Shown: positions 37,618 through 48,528 of the stretch, one piece after another
How positions within the stretch are numbered: the first letter of the stretch is position 1
Layout of the letters: every line of letters starts with the position of its first letter
Origin: Nitrosospira lacus
GTDB taxonomy: Bacteria > Pseudomonadota > Gammaproteobacteria > Burkholderiales > Nitrosomonadaceae
NCBI RefSeq assembly: GCF_000355765.4
Contig: NZ_CP021106.3
Span: 2,885,137-2,949,136 of the forward strand
Reading direction: 5' to 3'
Length of the DNA: 64,000 nt
Program-made: the position numbers and the translations under genes
Notes under the pieces: generated by a model
Databases searched by the model: none
The model's input: the letters and a program-made list of their open reading frames with translations, nothing else
What the model was told of the DNA's origin: nothing

Positions 37618-37986
37618 ATGGACATCATTTTCCTGCAAGAACTCAAGGTCAAAACATTGATTGGCATTTATCCATGGGAACGCACTATCGCGCAGACCAT
37701 CCAGCTCGATCTGGAAGTTGCGATGCCTGCGAGCAAGGCCTGCCAAACAGACAATTTCGAGGACGCGCTGGATTATGCCTTTATTGTCCAACGCATCAAC
37801 GAAACCCTGTCACAAAAACATTTCTCTCTTCTGGAAGCGCTGGCTGAGCACATCGCACAAATTATCCTGAAAGAATTTAAATCGCCGTGGGTCAAGGTCA
37901 GCGTGGCGAAACTCAGTGCAATACGCGGCGTAAAAAAATTGGGGGTATGCATCGAGCGCCGGCTGGAGGCGAACTCATCTATTTGA
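37618..37986 (+). CDS. folB: Dihydroneopterin aldolase FolB
   Basis: 122 aa with AAGGA just upstream. FLQELKVKTLIGIYPWER at the start, conserved Glu in SLLEALAEHIAQIIL, and VSVAKLSAIRGVKKLGV near the end. The enzyme cleaves dihydroneopterin to hydroxymethyl-dihydropterin in folate synthesis. It is divergent from plsY, with which it shares a 108-bp gap, as in many proteobacteria. Confidence 0.93.
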   Translation: MDIIFLQELKVKTLIGIYPWERTIAQTIQLDLEVAMPASKACQTDNFEDALDYAFIVQRINETLSQKHFSLLEALAEHIAQIILKEFKSPWVKVSVAKLSAIRGVKKLGVCIERRLEANSSI

Positions 37987-38239
37987 ACAGAATTGGTTGA
38001 ACAGCCCGGAATTTGCTGGTAAAAGACAACAAGAACGAGATACTTGGTTTCCGGGATAGAGCGAGCCTGACGCCCCGGAAACCTCCGCATGGAACCCTGT
38101 GGAATTTATTCAGAGGTTCCCGGCAATTATCGAAATCCGAAACTAAATCCAGGCAGGCGCAAGCATCGAGTCTCACTCAAAATTCCTGCTTGACCGCATA
38201 CCCGCACCGTCGGCGCCGTAATGCCACGCTCACCTGCCA

Positions 38240-38824
38240 TCAATGCATTAGCGTGGTTTCAATTTCTGTAAACGTTTTAGCGACTTCCGTGGATGGAATG
38301 GTAGTACCCAGCTGCTTCTCGATTTGTGTCAGCGAAAAAATACCACACACCACCGGCTTGCCATCCGCATCGTTCTCCATTACCAAGGTATGTTGCCGGC
38401 CGGTATCAAGCAGGCTGGCAATAACATCGCCGACCCTGGCATGGTGAATTTCCTCAATGGGAATAGCTTCCAGCCGATCAAGCGGAGTCATGATATCGGA
38501 AACCAGGATCTCATTATGCTTCATGCTCCGCTCCTGAATAAAACGGAGCGGCTTCTCACCCAGAATATCGGTTGCGGTGATCAAGCCAGTAAGGATCTGA
38601 TCCTGATTCAATACGAGCAGGGAACGTATCCCGCGTTGTATCATGTATGCGTTTGCTGATTCCATCGTCTTATGCAATTCGATTACCGCGGCATGAATAT
38701 TCCTCAGATCGGTCATCACATCAAGAGCAGGTGATTTTAGCGTTACGGATTCAGGCGGAACGGGTCGGGCTACCCGTACGGCGCCCGTCAGGCGCTGTGC
38801 GGGAAGGACGTGATAATCGGGCAT
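38240..38824 (-). CDS. Protein with two CBS domains
   Basis: 194 aa. Two CBS domains in tandem: MIQRGIRSLLVLNQDQILTG (first) and LDTGRQHTLVMENDADGKPV (second), each ending with a GxxTxxD-type helix start. CBS pairs bind adenosyl ligands and regulate the protein they belong to; here there is no effector domain. The N-terminal 40 residues are unrelated. Target unknown. Confidence 0.8.
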   Translation of the reverse strand: MPDYHVLPAQRLTGAVRVARPVPPESVTLKSPALDVMTDLRNIHAAVIELHKTMESANAYMIQRGIRSLLVLNQDQILTGLITATDILGEKPLRFIQERSMKHNEILVSDIMTPLDRLEAIPIEEIHHARVGDVIASLLDTGRQHTLVMENDADGKPVVCGIFSLTQIEKQLGTTIPSTEVAKTFTEIETTLMH

Positions 38825-39063
38825 GGTATTGTCCTCCGGCGTGGTTAAACGGGATACGCTCGAAATTAAAAAGATTGAATTTCAAACATCCCTTGTTAAC
38901 TCTACGCTCAACGGAATGATGGGTCAATATGCTGTATGTGGACGCTAATTACCCGATACTATGGGAAATTAAAGCCATTGGTGCCGGCAAACCTGAGACC
39001 CTCCCCGAAGAAAAAAGAGTCCCGTTGAAACCTCCTAATTTTTCCGATAAGCCCTGCAAACTG
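38825..39063. other. Gap between pyrF and the CBS gene
   Basis: 239 bp, no clear gene. A short open frame (38929-39114, plus strand) overlaps the pyrF end and has no ribosome site; it is not called. Nothing else is recognised. Confidence 0.3.
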
Positions 39064-39807
39064 CTAGATTTTGAACCCCATCCCTTCCTCGATTTCGTTG
39101 TTCAATTGCTTTAACATTGATACCGGATCTGCCGCCTGCGTGATGGGCCTGCCGATAACCAGGTAATCTGCACCGTTTTCGATTGCCTGACGCGGTGTTG
39201 TTACCCGTTTCTGCTCGTCCATGGAAGCATCGACAGGGCGGATTCCCGGTGTGACCAGGCAAAAACCCTTACCCATGATTTGCCTGAGCCGCGGCGCTTC
39301 CCGGGCAGAGCATACGACTCCGTCCAGTCCGCAGTCATTTGCCAGCAGTGCCAGTCGCTGCACGACTTCCTGTGGATCTCCATTCAGGCCGATCTCGTTC
39401 AGATCACTGCGCTCCATGCTGGTGAGCAAAGTTACAGCAATCAGTTTGGCCGTCCCTGCTGGTATTGCCTGCCGGGCGGCAGATAGCATTCTTCTTCCAC
39501 CCAGAGCATGGATGTTCATCATCCATACCCCCAGCCCCGCTGCAGCCTTGCACGCATTGGACACAGTGCTTGGAATATCGTGAAACTTCAAATCCAGGAA
39601 AACTTCGAAACCTTTAGCCATTATTTCATTCACCACATGGGGTCCGGCTGCGGTAAAAAGCTCCTTGCCTACCTTTACCCTGCACGATCCCGGTTCAAGC
39701 CGGTCCGTAAGGGCTAGCGCCTGTTTTGCGTCAGGAAAATCCAGCGCAACGATAATGCGAGGATCGCTCACGCGATCGGCCCTGTTACTCAACGAATTGG
39801 AAACCAT
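39064..39807 (-). CDS. pyrF: Orotidine-5'-phosphate decarboxylase PyrF
   Basis: 247 aa. [20 protein letters not shown] carries the catalytic Lys/Asp set, with VTPGIRP and the phosphate-binding VIGRPITQA at the end. It makes UMP, the last step of pyrimidine synthesis. The start lies 2 bp after the lapA stop, so the two are co-translated. Standard length. Confidence 0.96.
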   Translation of the reverse strand: MVSNSLSNRADRVSDPRIIVALDFPDAKQALALTDRLEPGSCRVKVGKELFTAAGPHVVNEIMAKGFEVFLDLKFHDIPSTVSNACKAAAGLGVWMMNIHALGGRRMLSAARQAIPAGTAKLIAVTLLTSMERSDLNEIGLNGDPQEVVQRLALLANDCGLDGVVCSAREAPRLRQIMGKGFCLVTPGIRPVDASMDEQKRVTTPRQAIENGADYLVIGRPITQAADPVSMLKQLNNEIEEGMGFKI

Positions 39808-39809
39808 GT

Positions 39810-40067
39810 TTATCTGTGTTCATCCACAGTGGGATATTTTTTCCTGAATGTGGCAATTTCCCGTCTTTGTCTGGATATTTTACCCAGGCAGGACAGAATA
39901 CCGATCGCTACCCCGAGAGCAAAAAATAGTAGTATCACCAGCACAAGCGAGGCCTGCCATTCGTAGCCAAAATAATAGTGCAGCGTTACCGTTTCAGCAT
40001 TCCTCACGGCAAAGCCGAGCAGCAATAGAAACAGAACGACGCGCAGGAACCATATCAGATAACGCAC
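39810..40067 (-). CDS. lapA: LapA-like small membrane protein (DUF1049)
   Basis: 85 aa with two membrane segments ([20 protein letters not shown] and [20 protein letters not shown]) and a basic C-terminus ([17 protein letters not shown]). In E. coli LapA and LapB (YciM) control LPS synthesis. LapB is not encoded here between lapA and pyrF, its usual place. lapA is separated from ihfB by a terminator and a dispersed repeat. Confidence 0.85.
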   Translation of the reverse strand: MRYLIWFLRVVLFLLLLGFAVRNAETVTLHYYFGYEWQASLVLVILLFFALGVAIGILSCLGKISRQRREIATFRKKYPTVDEHR

Positions 40068-40096
40068 AATCCTAAATCCCTCGCCGCAAGCTTAAA

Positions 40097-40206
40097 CCTG
40101 AATCTGATAGTTGACCGCTCATTTATGAGTTTGGCTCCATGATTCACGAAGTTTTTCGATGTCATTCGAGATTCATCCCTTGGGAGTTCGCTACAGGGCA
40201 GATTGC
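40097..40206. repeat. Dispersed intergenic repeat, copy D
   Basis: CCTGAATCTGATAGTTG-ACCGCTCATTT at the left end, and at the right GAGTTCGCTACAGGGCAGATTG, which matches the right end of the copy at 51612. The internal minus-strand block CTTCGTGAATCATG fits the family. It lies between lapA and ihfB. Confidence 0.7.
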
Positions 40207-40284
40207 ACGGTTTTATGGCGCACGGCCCTTGGCCCTACGCTCCCAAAAACCGCACGCTCACCCATCCGATTATTGGATTCAGAT

Positions 40285-40318
40285 TAAAAAAAGCGGCAGG
40301 ATCTTGCGACCTGCCGCC
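40285..40318 (-). terminator. Terminator after ihfB
   Basis: Minus strand: GCGGCAGG-N8-CCTGCCGC followed by TTTTTTT. A strong stem that ends the ihfB transcript and isolates lapA-pyrF from it. Confidence 0.85.
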
Positions 40319-40348
40319 CTTAACGAACGTGTCTACATGTTACGATTT

Positions 40349-40633
40349 TTAGTTCTTGTGATCGACCCGCTCACGCATTTCCTTCCCTGCTTTAAAATGA
40401 GGAACATACTTCTCGGGAACTCGCACTTTTTCTCCGGATTTCGGGTTGCGCCCGATACGCGGCGGGCGGTAGTTCAGATCGAAGCTGCCAAACCCGCGAA
40501 TTTCAATACGCTGCCCCTGTGACAGACTCTTGGCCATGGCATCAAGTATCACCTTGACTGCAAGCTCGGCATCCTTCGCCACTAACTGCGGATAACGGGC
40601 TGCAAGCCTTGAGATCAATTCAGACTTTGTCAT
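40349..40633 (-). CDS. ihfB: Integration host factor beta subunit IhfB
   Basis: 94 aa from ATG 40633. Histone-like DNA-bending protein: [20 protein letters not shown], the DNA-intercalating arm [15 protein letters not shown] with the conserved Pro, and [15 protein letters not shown]. It works with the alpha subunit in recombination and transcription. rpsA lies 9 bp upstream, the classical rpsA-ihfB pair. Confidence 0.95.
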   Translation of the reverse strand: MTKSELISRLAARYPQLVAKDAELAVKVILDAMAKSLSQGQRIEIRGFGSFDLNYRPPRIGRNPKSGEKVRVPEKYVPHFKAGKEMRERVDHKN

Positions 40634-40642
40634 CGGCAATCC

Positions 40643-42358
40643 CTACTGTTCAGTATTTTTGACATCCATCTTGGCTTTAAGCAGTGCGCCCAGACTGGTG
40701 GTTCCGGCATTGGCGGCGCTGTCACTCGTAACTTTCTGCATGGCATCGGATTCCTCCGACATGTCCTTGGCTTTGATGGAAAGATTAATACCCCGGTTCT
40801 TGCGATCGACATTAATAATCATCGCCTCGACCGTATCACCTTCTTTCAGGTGCGTGCGAATATCTTCAACCCGGTCACGTGATACTTCCGATGCGCGCAG
40901 ATAACCTTCCACATCATTCTCCAGGGCAATCACCGCACCCTTGGCATCAATTGACTTGACCGTGCCTTTGACGATGCTGTTCTTGTCGTTCACCGAGACA
41001 AAGCTGTTGAATGGATCACCTTCCATCTGCTTGATACCCAGTGAAATGCGTTCGCGCTCGACATCAATGGACAATACCATCGCCTCAACTTCATCGCCTT
41101 TCTTGTAATTACGTACGGCTTCTTCACCCGGCTGACTCCACGACAGGTCGGATAAATGCACTAATCCGTCTATGCCGCCCTGCAACCCGATGAACACGCC
41201 GAAATCGGTAATGGATTTGATTTGCCCGCGCACCTTATCGCCTTTTTGATGATTCATGGCAAAGTCATCCCAGGGGTTAACCTTGCATTGCTTCATACCA
41301 AGCGATATCCGTCTGCGTTCCTCGTCAATCTCAAGAATCATCACTTCGACTTCGTCACCCAGTTGCACTACCTTGGACGGATACACATTCTTGTTGGTCC
41401 AATCCATTTCGGACACGTGCACCAGCCCTTCAATTCCCTGCTCGATTTCAACAAATGCGCCATAATCCGTGAGATTGCTGACTTTACCGAATAGACGGGT
41501 ATTTTGCGGATAACGGCGGGAGAGTCCTACCCATGGATCTTCGCTCAACTGCTTCATACCCAGCGAAACGCGGTTTTTCTCCTGATCAAATTTGAGTACC
41601 TTGGCGGTCACCTCGTCGCCAACATTGATGACCTCGGAGGGATGCTTCACCCGCCGCCAGGCAAGATCCGTGATGTGCAACAGACCATCTATACCGCCCA
41701 GGTCCACAAACGCGCCGTAATCAGTAATATTCTTCACAACGCCCTTGACCACAGCACCTTCCGCCAGATTTGCGAGCAACGACTGACGATCTGCACCCTG
41801 GCTTTCTTCCAGAACCGCGCGACGCGATACCACCACGTTGTTCCGCTTGCGGTCAAGTTTGATAACCTTGAACTCCATCTCCTTGTTTTCGTACGGCGTG
41901 GTGTCTTTGACCGGCCGGATATCCACCAGTGATCCCGGCAGGAAGGCGCGGATGCCGTTAATCATGGCGGTCAGACCGCCTTTGACTTTACCGCTTACCA
42001 GGCCACATACAATAGCGCCACTTTCCATGGCGGCTTCCAGGTCATGCCAGGCCGTCAGGCGCTTGGCCTTGTCGCGCGACAGGCGGGTCTCCCCATATCC
42101 GTCTTCCAGCGCCTCGATTGCAACACTGACGAAATCACCCGGCTTGACTTCTATTTCGCCTTTGTCATTCTTGAATTCTTCAACGGGAATAAAGCTTTCC
42201 GATTTAAGTCCGGCATTCACGACAACGATGTTGTAATCCACCCGGACGACTTCGGCGGTGATGACTTCACCGACCCGCATCTCCTGGCGGGAAAGACTTT
42301 CTTCAAATAGCGCCGCAAAACTTTCGGGGGAATCTGTAGCGGAGGAAGCGATGGTCAT
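40643..42358 (-). CDS. rpsA: Ribosomal protein S1 (RpsA)
   Basis: 571 aa from ATG 42358. Six S1/OB-fold repeats; typical signatures recur ([60 protein letters not shown]). It unwinds mRNA at initiation. The ribosome site before the ATG is weak (CAGG), which is normal for rpsA since S1 represses its own mRNA. It lies between cmk and ihfB. Confidence 0.96.
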   Translation of the reverse strand: MTIASSATDSPESFAALFEESLSRQEMRVGEVITAEVVRVDYNIVVVNAGLKSESFIPVEEFKNDKGEIEVKPGDFVSVAIEALEDGYGETRLSRDKAKRLTAWHDLEAAMESGAIVCGLVSGKVKGGLTAMINGIRAFLPGSLVDIRPVKDTTPYENKEMEFKVIKLDRKRNNVVVSRRAVLEESQGADRQSLLANLAEGAVVKGVVKNITDYGAFVDLGGIDGLLHITDLAWRRVKHPSEVINVGDEVTAKVLKFDQEKNRVSLGMKQLSEDPWVGLSRRYPQNTRLFGKVSNLTDYGAFVEIEQGIEGLVHVSEMDWTNKNVYPSKVVQLGDEVEVMILEIDEERRRISLGMKQCKVNPWDDFAMNHQKGDKVRGQIKSITDFGVFIGLQGGIDGLVHLSDLSWSQPGEEAVRNYKKGDEVEAMVLSIDVERERISLGIKQMEGDPFNSFVSVNDKNSIVKGTVKSIDAKGAVIALENDVEGYLRASEVSRDRVEDIRTHLKEGDTVEAMIINVDRKNRGINLSIKAKDMSEESDAMQKVTSDSAANAGTTSLGALLKAKMDVKNTEQ

Positions 42359-42591
42359 TATAAAAAATACCTGATTTGAAATCCCGCCAAACAAGAACTT
42401 GACGGGGTAAGTAGGTTAATAATAACTGCCTTAATGCAAAATCCACTCTCTTGACGTTTGTTGAAGAGGGCGATGCGGCAGCACTGGGTAATCAACTATC
42501 GAGAACTATCTTTTCTTTGATACAATTTTTTTGTTGGTGTCTTATTTGCCGGTTCACTCCAGCTTCGAGCTTTCCTGAGATCCCGGGATTT

Positions 42592-43272
42592 CTAGAGACG
42601 CTTCTTTGCGCAAGTCTCAGCGTATTGCCTGAGTATGCAATCCACTGCCTGGCCGATATCGAGCGAAGTTGTATCCAGTAAACTTGTACCCTCACCCTGC
42701 TGCAAGGGCGCCACGCTTCGACCACTGTCACGCGCGTCGCGCTCCCTCAGATCCTGTAAAAGGGTGGAGATATTAGCATCTATCCCTTTTTCCATCAACT
42801 GTTTATACCGCCGCTGCGCGCGTGTTTCCGCACTCGCGGTAAGAAATATCTTGAGGGCGGCACCAGGAAACACCACCGAGCCCATGTCGCGGCCATCCGC
42901 CACCAGGCCGGGAAGCTGGCGAAATGCGCGCTGCCGTTCCAAAAGCGCCACTCTGACCCGCGGATAAGCGGCAATCCTGGACGCCGCGTTGCTGCATGCT
43001 TCCGCGCGGATAGCGTCGGCGACATTTTCGCCCCCCAGCCAGATTTCCGCATCTTCAAAGACAACATCGAGCCGAGTGGCAATGTCACTCAGAGCGCGCT
43101 CCTCCGCCAGGTCGATGTTGGATCGCATTGCTGAGAACGCCACCAAACGATAAAGCGCGCCGCTGTCAAGGTAATGGAACCCCAGCTTCTCCGCCACGCG
43201 TTGCGCAACCGTGCCCTTGCCGGACGCGGAAGGACCGTCAATCGCGATAACCGGAATATCCGTTATATTCAT
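42592..43272 (-). CDS. cmk: Cytidylate kinase
   Basis: 226 aa. P-loop GPSASGKGTVAQRVAEKLG, then YLDSGALYRLVAF, VADGRDMGSVVFPGA and ETRAQRRYKQL. It phosphorylates CMP and dCMP. Length is normal. aroA is 33 bp upstream, rpsA about 230 bp downstream. Confidence 0.95.
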   Translation of the reverse strand: MNITDIPVIAIDGPSASGKGTVAQRVAEKLGFHYLDSGALYRLVAFSAMRSNIDLAEERALSDIATRLDVVFEDAEIWLGGENVADAIRAEACSNAASRIAAYPRVRVALLERQRAFRQLPGLVADGRDMGSVVFPGAALKIFLTASAETRAQRRYKQLMEKGIDANISTLLQDLRERDARDSGRSVAPLQQGEGTSLLDTTSLDIGQAVDCILRQYAETCAKKRL

Positions 43273-43305
43273 GAAAAAACCTCAATAAAACTTCCATTTT
43301 CATCA

Positions 43306-44631
43306 CTATCCATGCCAGGCTCTGATTATCGTCGCAAATTTTTCGAAATAATCGGGAAACGTCTTGGTTACGCAGCCCGGGTCGTTTATCCGCAGCGGGA
43401 CACCTAATGACACCAGAGAGAAGCACATGGCCATACGGTGATCGTCATACGTATCAACGACCGCATGCGCAGCAAGATTCCCGTCTGGCGGGGGGGTGAT
43501 GCGCAGGAAATCCGGCCCCTCCTCCACCGCGGCACCGAACTTGCGCAACTCCCGCGCCATTGCCGCAAGACGGTCGGTTTCCTTCACCCGCCAACTGGCG
43601 ATATTCCGAAGCGTGGTGATACCCCTTGCGAACAACGCCACCACTGCAAGCGTCATGGCGGCATCAGGGATATGATTACAGTCAAGGTCAATCGCCCGCA
43701 GACTACCGTATTCCGGTGCGGCAGCCTCGATCCAGCTGTTTCCCCGCGTGATACGGGCCCCCATTTTTTCCAGTGCTTCAGCGAAGCGGACATCGCCCTG
43801 AAGACTTCCATGCCCTATTCCTTCCACCCTTACCGGACCGGTACCGACAGCACCTGCGGCGAGAAAATATGAGGCGGAGGAAGCATCCCCTTCAACAAAT
43901 ATCTCACCGGGGCTGCGATAACGCTGTCCTCCGGGCAACATAAAATGGCGCCATCCCTCATGTTCGACATGCACGCCGAAACGGCCCATCAGGCCAATGG
44001 TCAATTCGATATAAGGCCGCGAGATCAGCTCCCCTGTCACCGTTATCATCGGTGTCTCATCCGCAGTCGGCGCCAGAAGAGGCAATGCCATCAGCAACCC
44101 GGTGAGGAACTGACTGGATACATCCCCCCTAACGGTTATTGCGTTGACCCGGATGCGGGCAGGCTGGATTTGCAGTGGCGGGAAACCCTCTTCGCCGAGA
44201 TAAGTGATATCCGCGCCCACCTGACGTAGCGCATCTACCAGATCTCCGATGGGCCGCTCATGCATGCGTGATGCGCCCGACAACCGGTAGCGTCCCTGCG
44301 CCAGCGCCAATATGGCGGTCAATGGACGGAAAACCGTGCCTGCATTACCTAGAAATAGATCCGCTTCATTTACCGGAAAATGCAAGGAGGATTGTCCACC
44401 GATACCCTGGACGCGACAATCATTCTCATTGATCTGAACGATGGTCACACCCAGGGCCTGAAGCGCATCCAGCATTCGCGCCGTATCGTCGGAGACAAGC
44501 AGATTACGTATGTGGGTAACACCGTTTGCCAGCGCGGCAAGCAATAGAATACGGTTGGAAATGCTCTTGGAGCCAGGCAGGCGTACTACACCTTCAACGG
44601 ACTTAATCGCCGGGAGATCAAGAAACTTCAC
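43306..44631 (-). CDS. aroA: EPSP synthase
   Basis: 441 aa. [40 protein letters not shown] and [15 protein letters not shown] are the shikimate/PEP-binding signatures of 5-enolpyruvylshikimate-3-phosphate synthase. The GNAGT motif (with no Ala substitution for the first Gly) is of class I. It catalyses the sixth step of aromatic amino acid synthesis. It heads aroA-cmk-rpsA-ihfB. Confidence 0.96.
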   Translation of the reverse strand: MKFLDLPAIKSVEGVVRLPGSKSISNRILLLAALANGVTHIRNLLVSDDTARMLDALQALGVTIVQINENDCRVQGIGGQSSLHFPVNEADLFLGNAGTVFRPLTAILALAQGRYRLSGASRMHERPIGDLVDALRQVGADITYLGEEGFPPLQIQPARIRVNAITVRGDVSSQFLTGLLMALPLLAPTADETPMITVTGELISRPYIELTIGLMGRFGVHVEHEGWRHFMLPGGQRYRSPGEIFVEGDASSASYFLAAGAVGTGPVRVEGIGHGSLQGDVRFAEALEKMGARITRGNSWIEAAAPEYGSLRAIDLDCNHIPDAAMTLAVVALFARGITTLRNIASWRVKETDRLAAMARELRKFGAAVEEGPDFLRITPPPDGNLAAHAVVDTYDDHRMAMCFSLVSLGVPLRINDPGCVTKTFPDYFEKFATIIRAWHG

Positions 44632-45175
44632 ATCAGGCCTCGGATAAAATCATCGTTGCCAGAAGATTCTGCGTTTGACATTTGCCAGCCACCTCTCTTT
44701 GAGATCCCATGCATATACCATGACAATGCGGGCCCGCTCCTGGTTTCCGATATCCTTGTATCGTTATCCGCACCAGGTTTGAAGAAGCCGTACGTTGACC
44801 GGAAAACTTACTGAAAACAGGCAGAAACCTGGCGGAAAAGTCCGCTATTATAATCAACTCTGAACGGTTTCCCCGGTTTTCCCTTTTCCGTCTTCATAAA
44901 AGCAGGTATTCATAACTGATATTGACCGCTCAATCATGCACGGGCAAAATAGCTCGATGATCGTACTGCGCTAACTGGCTTCAACCCCAGAGGCAGTTCT
45001 CTTATCATAAGATTCGATTCCAGCGCTATCCGTCTGAATATCACCATCCACCGATCTGAGCGGGCGTTCTTCCGGAATCCGGAGCCTCTGGCACATTGAT
45101 GGGCAGTTAATTTCCCACGCATCTCTCGTTGGAGAATGACGCAGCGCGGCAACTTGTACTGAAGGAAGTCTCAAA
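44632..45175. other. Intergenic region before cysK
   Basis: 544 bp between divergent aroA and cysK. TATTATAAT at about 44846-44854 could be a -10 box. From about 44911 a short stretch (AACTGATATTGACCGCTCAA) resembles one end of the dispersed repeat family, possibly a decayed copy. No gene is convincing. Confidence 0.4.
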
Positions 45176-46153
45176 ATGCCACATTGGTTCAAAGATAATT
45201 CGCAATCCATCGGACATACGCCATTGATCCGCCTCAACCGCGTCACCGATGGCGCCCCGGCGACGGTGCTGGCCAAGATCGAAGGACGTAATCCTGCTTA
45301 TTCCGTAAAATGCCGTATTGGAACAGCAATGATCGAGGATGCGGAATCTCGCGGACTACTCGGTCCCGGAAAAGAACTGGTAGAACCCACCAGTGGCAAC
45401 ACCGGTATTGCGCTGGCATTCGTTGCTGCCGCGCGCGGTCTTCCACTGACCTTGACCATGCCCGAAACCATGAGCCTCGAACGGCGCAAACTGCTCGCCG
45501 CTTATGGGGCAAAGCTGATTCTGACGGAGGGTGCGCGCGGCATGAAAGGAGCGGTAGCAAAAGCGGAGGATATCGTCGCCTCCGATCCTGGCCGGTTCGT
45601 GCTGCTCCAGCAATTTAACAACCCCGCCAATCCGGCCATCCATGAGCGAACCACGGGACCGGAAATCTGGGACGATACCGATGGTGCCGTCGACATTTTT
45701 GTTTCCGGTGTAGGCACGGGCGGTACCATAACCGGTGTTTCACGCTATCTGAAAAAGACGAGGGGAAAAGCAATCATTTCAGTAGCGGTTGAACCATCCG
45801 CCAGCCCGGTGCTCACCCAGCAACGCGCTGGTGAACCGCTCAAGCCCGGACCGCACAAAATCCCCGGAATTGGAGCGGGCTTTATCCCAGAAAATGTGGA
45901 TCTCTCGCTGGTGGATGAAATCGAGCAGGTCAGCAACGAGGAGGCCATACTCTACGCGCGCCGCCTTGCACGTGAGGAAGGCATTATTTCCGGGGTTTCG
46001 TGCGGTGCCGCTGTAGCGGTTGCGGCACGTTACGCCCGGTATCCGGGAAATGCGAATAAAACAATTGTCGTCATCCTGCCGGATTCCGGCGAACGTTACC
46101 TGAGTTCCATTCTCTTCGAAGACGTATTTGACATGCACGGGTTGACGGCATAA
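45176..46153 (+). CDS. cysK: Cysteine synthase A
   Basis: 325 aa with GAAGGAAG upstream. The PLP lysine lies in [11 protein letters not shown], the substrate loop is [13 protein letters not shown], the cofactor phosphate loop is GTGGTITG, and the C-terminus has [14 protein letters not shown]. It makes cysteine from O-acetylserine and sulfide. cysE follows on the same strand, so the two enzymes of the pathway and of the cysteine synthase complex are adjacent. Confidence 0.95.
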   Translation: MPHWFKDNSQSIGHTPLIRLNRVTDGAPATVLAKIEGRNPAYSVKCRIGTAMIEDAESRGLLGPGKELVEPTSGNTGIALAFVAAARGLPLTLTMPETMSLERRKLLAAYGAKLILTEGARGMKGAVAKAEDIVASDPGRFVLLQQFNNPANPAIHERTTGPEIWDDTDGAVDIFVSGVGTGGTITGVSRYLKKTRGKAIISVAVEPSASPVLTQQRAGEPLKPGPHKIPGIGAGFIPENVDLSLVDEIEQVSNEEAILYARRLAREEGIISGVSCGAAVAVAARYARYPGNANKTIVVILPDSGERYLSSILFEDVFDMHGLTA

Positions 46154-46380
46154 TCCCGGATAATCCATCAGGACACGAGATGATGGCGAGGCAGGTTGAA
46201 AGACAGCATGTCGGTTGAGAGAAATCCATTGCCTGGTCTATGGACACCGAACCAGCGACAAAAATGGCCTCAAACCGACCGCCAGCACTCGGGCAGGCTC
46301 GCAGAGCCGCCTGCCTATTGGATTATCCGGGATAACGTCAGAGTTCAAAAATGGAGCACTCATCATTGAAAGGAGCAGGT

Positions 46381-47283
46381 TTGGAAATCGACACAGTTGT
46401 TGCCGAGTTGCGCACCTTGCGTTTGGAATCGCTGGAAAACCGGCAGAGACGGGATAGGCCACCCGAACTTCCCTCGCGCAAGGTACTGATTGGCATTGCG
46501 GATGGATTGAGCGCCGCTCTGTTTCCTCACCGCCTGGGTTTACCGGAACTCACCAATCAAAGTGTCGATTATTATGTGGGTCACATGCTGGATGTGACAC
46601 TCCGGGATTTGCTGGTACAAGTGCGCCGTGAACTGCGCTTTGCATCCGGCCTCGACGCCACGAGCAATGCGGATCGCGAGCAGGCCGCCGCCATTACCCA
46701 GGCATTTGCCAAACGGTTGCCGCATATTCGCGGTTTACTGGAGAGCGATATTCAGGCCGCATATGAAGGGGATCCGGCCGCGCGCAGTATCGACGAAATT
46801 CTGGTCTGCTATCCTGGGTTTACCGCTATCACGCATTATCGGCTCGCCCATGAATTGCACTCTCTCGGCGCACCATTGATTGCTCGCATGATTTCCGAAA
46901 TCGCTCATTCCGCCACCGGCATCGAGATTCACCCCGGTGCGCGCATCGGGGGCTTTTTTTTCATTGATCATGGCACCGGCGTCGTCATCGGAGAAACCGC
47001 CATCATTGGCGAGCATGTACGCCTCTATCAGGCGGTAACCCTCGGCGCCAAACGCTTTCCGGTAGATGAACATGGTGCACTGGTGAAGGGTAACATACGG
47101 CATCCCATTGTCGAAAATGATGTAGTCATCTATGCTGGCGCCACCATCCTGGGCCGCATTACCATTGGCCGTGGCTCGACCATCGGCGGCAACGTCTGGC
47201 TTACGCGCAGCGTTCCCCCTGGCAGCAACATCTCGCAGGCGCAAATACGCAATGAAGTATTTGACGGCGGTGCCGGCATCTAA
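46381..47283 (+). CDS. cysE: Serine O-acetyltransferase
   Basis: 300 aa from TTG 46381, preferred because AAAGGAG lies about 6 bp upstream; an ATG 10 codons earlier (46351) lacks a ribosome site. The C-terminal left-handed beta-helix shows hexapeptide repeats and the catalytic stretch GIEIHPGARIGGFFFIDHGT, then GVVIGETAIIGEHVRLYQAV. It supplies O-acetylserine to CysK. The N-terminal extension matches the longer EpsC-type enzymes. The C-terminus ends in I as needed for binding CysK. Confidence 0.92.
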   Translation: MEIDTVVAELRTLRLESLENRQRRDRPPELPSRKVLIGIADGLSAALFPHRLGLPELTNQSVDYYVGHMLDVTLRDLLVQVRRELRFASGLDATSNADREQAAAITQAFAKRLPHIRGLLESDIQAAYEGDPAARSIDEILVCYPGFTAITHYRLAHELHSLGAPLIARMISEIAHSATGIEIHPGARIGGFFFIDHGTGVVIGETAIIGEHVRLYQAVTLGAKRFPVDEHGALVKGNIRHPIVENDVVIYAGATILGRITIGRGSTIGGNVWLTRSVPPGSNISQAQIRNEVFDGGAGI

Positions 47284-47509
47284 TCGAGGTCGCGATGCCG
47301 GTGCTGGCGCCGGTACTGTTCGCTGATATCATAAAGTTCCATCCCAGGTTTTTTCCCGGAAAGATATCGAAAAAACTCCGGAGGGCGTTTCCGGCATCGT
47401 TCAAAATCCATGTCCACAACCGGGTTGACGCCCGGCAGGTCAATACTTAGACTGTGCGGGAGGTCACACTTGGCATTTCGGGCAGAACAGCAGAATAATA
47501 CGAGACATT

Positions 47510-48391
47510 ATGTACGCGAAATGTACTAAGTGCGGAAGTGAGAAAACGCACGGCTCTCGTATTCGCCCAGGCGAGCGAACCATGGGAACGTTGTTTCTCA
47601 AACCCATGCGCTGCCGCGAATGCAAAGAACGCTTTTGGGTGCGCAACCCCAATGCCTACATTGTGGCGGGAACAACGCTGGCCATAAGCGGATTGTTTAT
47701 TGGCGCGGTTTGGCTGGTCATATCAGCCAATATGTCTGATGGATATATCGCGACAAAAACCGAATCGGAGCAGTCGACTGTCTCTGAGGTACCTAAGCCT
47801 TATCGCGATCCAGAGGTATACCCGGATAAAAAACATACCCGCAAAGACAAGCCCTTGGACGATGCAAATGGCACACAGGCAACGATGCCCAAGGCGCAAA
47901 AGCCCGCGGATGACCACCATTTCAGAGTGCAGTTGTATCAGGAGAGTGCGGAAAAGGGGGATAGTGATGCACAGTACAAACTTGGCTTGCTATATCTCAC
48001 CGGGAATGGCGCCCTGCAGGATTTCGCCGAAGCCGCCAGATGGCTTAAATTGGCAGCGGAGCAAGGCTATGCGCTTGCACAGTATGAGTTGGGGCTGATT
48101 TATCGTACCGGCCAGGGTTTTGCTACTGATCAGGTAAAGAGTTATATGTGGTTGAATCTTGCCGCCGCTGCCGGCATCCAGCAAGCCGTGATGGCCCGGG
48201 ATGAAGTGATGAGATCTCTCAGCACCAAACAACTGGCGCAAGCACAAAAGAGTTCTCGCGAGTGGCTCGCCTCACGACCCAAGCCCAAACTACATGCGCC
48301 GGAAGCGCCAGGGATAGGAAATGAAATCTTCCCTGGCCCCGCTGTCCAGCCGGATACCCCGAATACCGTTTCCGCTGGCCAAACTGAATAG
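47510..48391 (+). CDS. Membrane protein with zinc ribbon and Sel1 repeats
   Basis: 293 aa. An N-terminal four-Cys zinc ribbon (CTKCGSEKTH and MRCRECKERFW), a membrane segment (about residues 46-67, IVAGTTLAISGLFIGAVWLV), a Lys/Pro-rich linker, then three Sel1/TPR-like repeats (AQYKLGLLYLTGNGALQDFA, EAARWLKLAAEQGYALAQYE, LGLIYRTGQGFATDQVKSYM). It should sit in the inner membrane with the ribbon inside and repeats in the periplasm, as a scaffold. Exact role unknown. Confidence 0.75.
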   Translation: MYAKCTKCGSEKTHGSRIRPGERTMGTLFLKPMRCRECKERFWVRNPNAYIVAGTTLAISGLFIGAVWLVISANMSDGYIATKTESEQSTVSEVPKPYRDPEVYPDKKHTRKDKPLDDANGTQATMPKAQKPADDHHFRVQLYQESAEKGDSDAQYKLGLLYLTGNGALQDFAEAARWLKLAAEQGYALAQYELGLIYRTGQGFATDQVKSYMWLNLAAAAGIQQAVMARDEVMRSLSTKQLAQAQKSSREWLASRPKPKLHAPEAPGIGNEIFPGPAVQPDTPNTVSAGQTE

Positions 48392-48528
48392 CGGACAGTG
48401 CCATCTGAGCCACGCATTTGAACCTTGGTACAGAGCAAGGTGCAATGTCGCGGAGCTCCTTGCATAATGGTCCGGAGCGCTCCGTGGCCAGATTCTTCTG
48501 ACAAAACCTCACTATCGGAGAATTCACC

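Noticed and set aside
38929-39114. Short plus-strand frame at the pyrF end
   Set aside because: No ribosome site, overlaps the pyrF 3' end and resembles nothing.
40643-42358. Internal repeats in rpsA
   Set aside because: They are the normal S1 domains, not a recent duplication.
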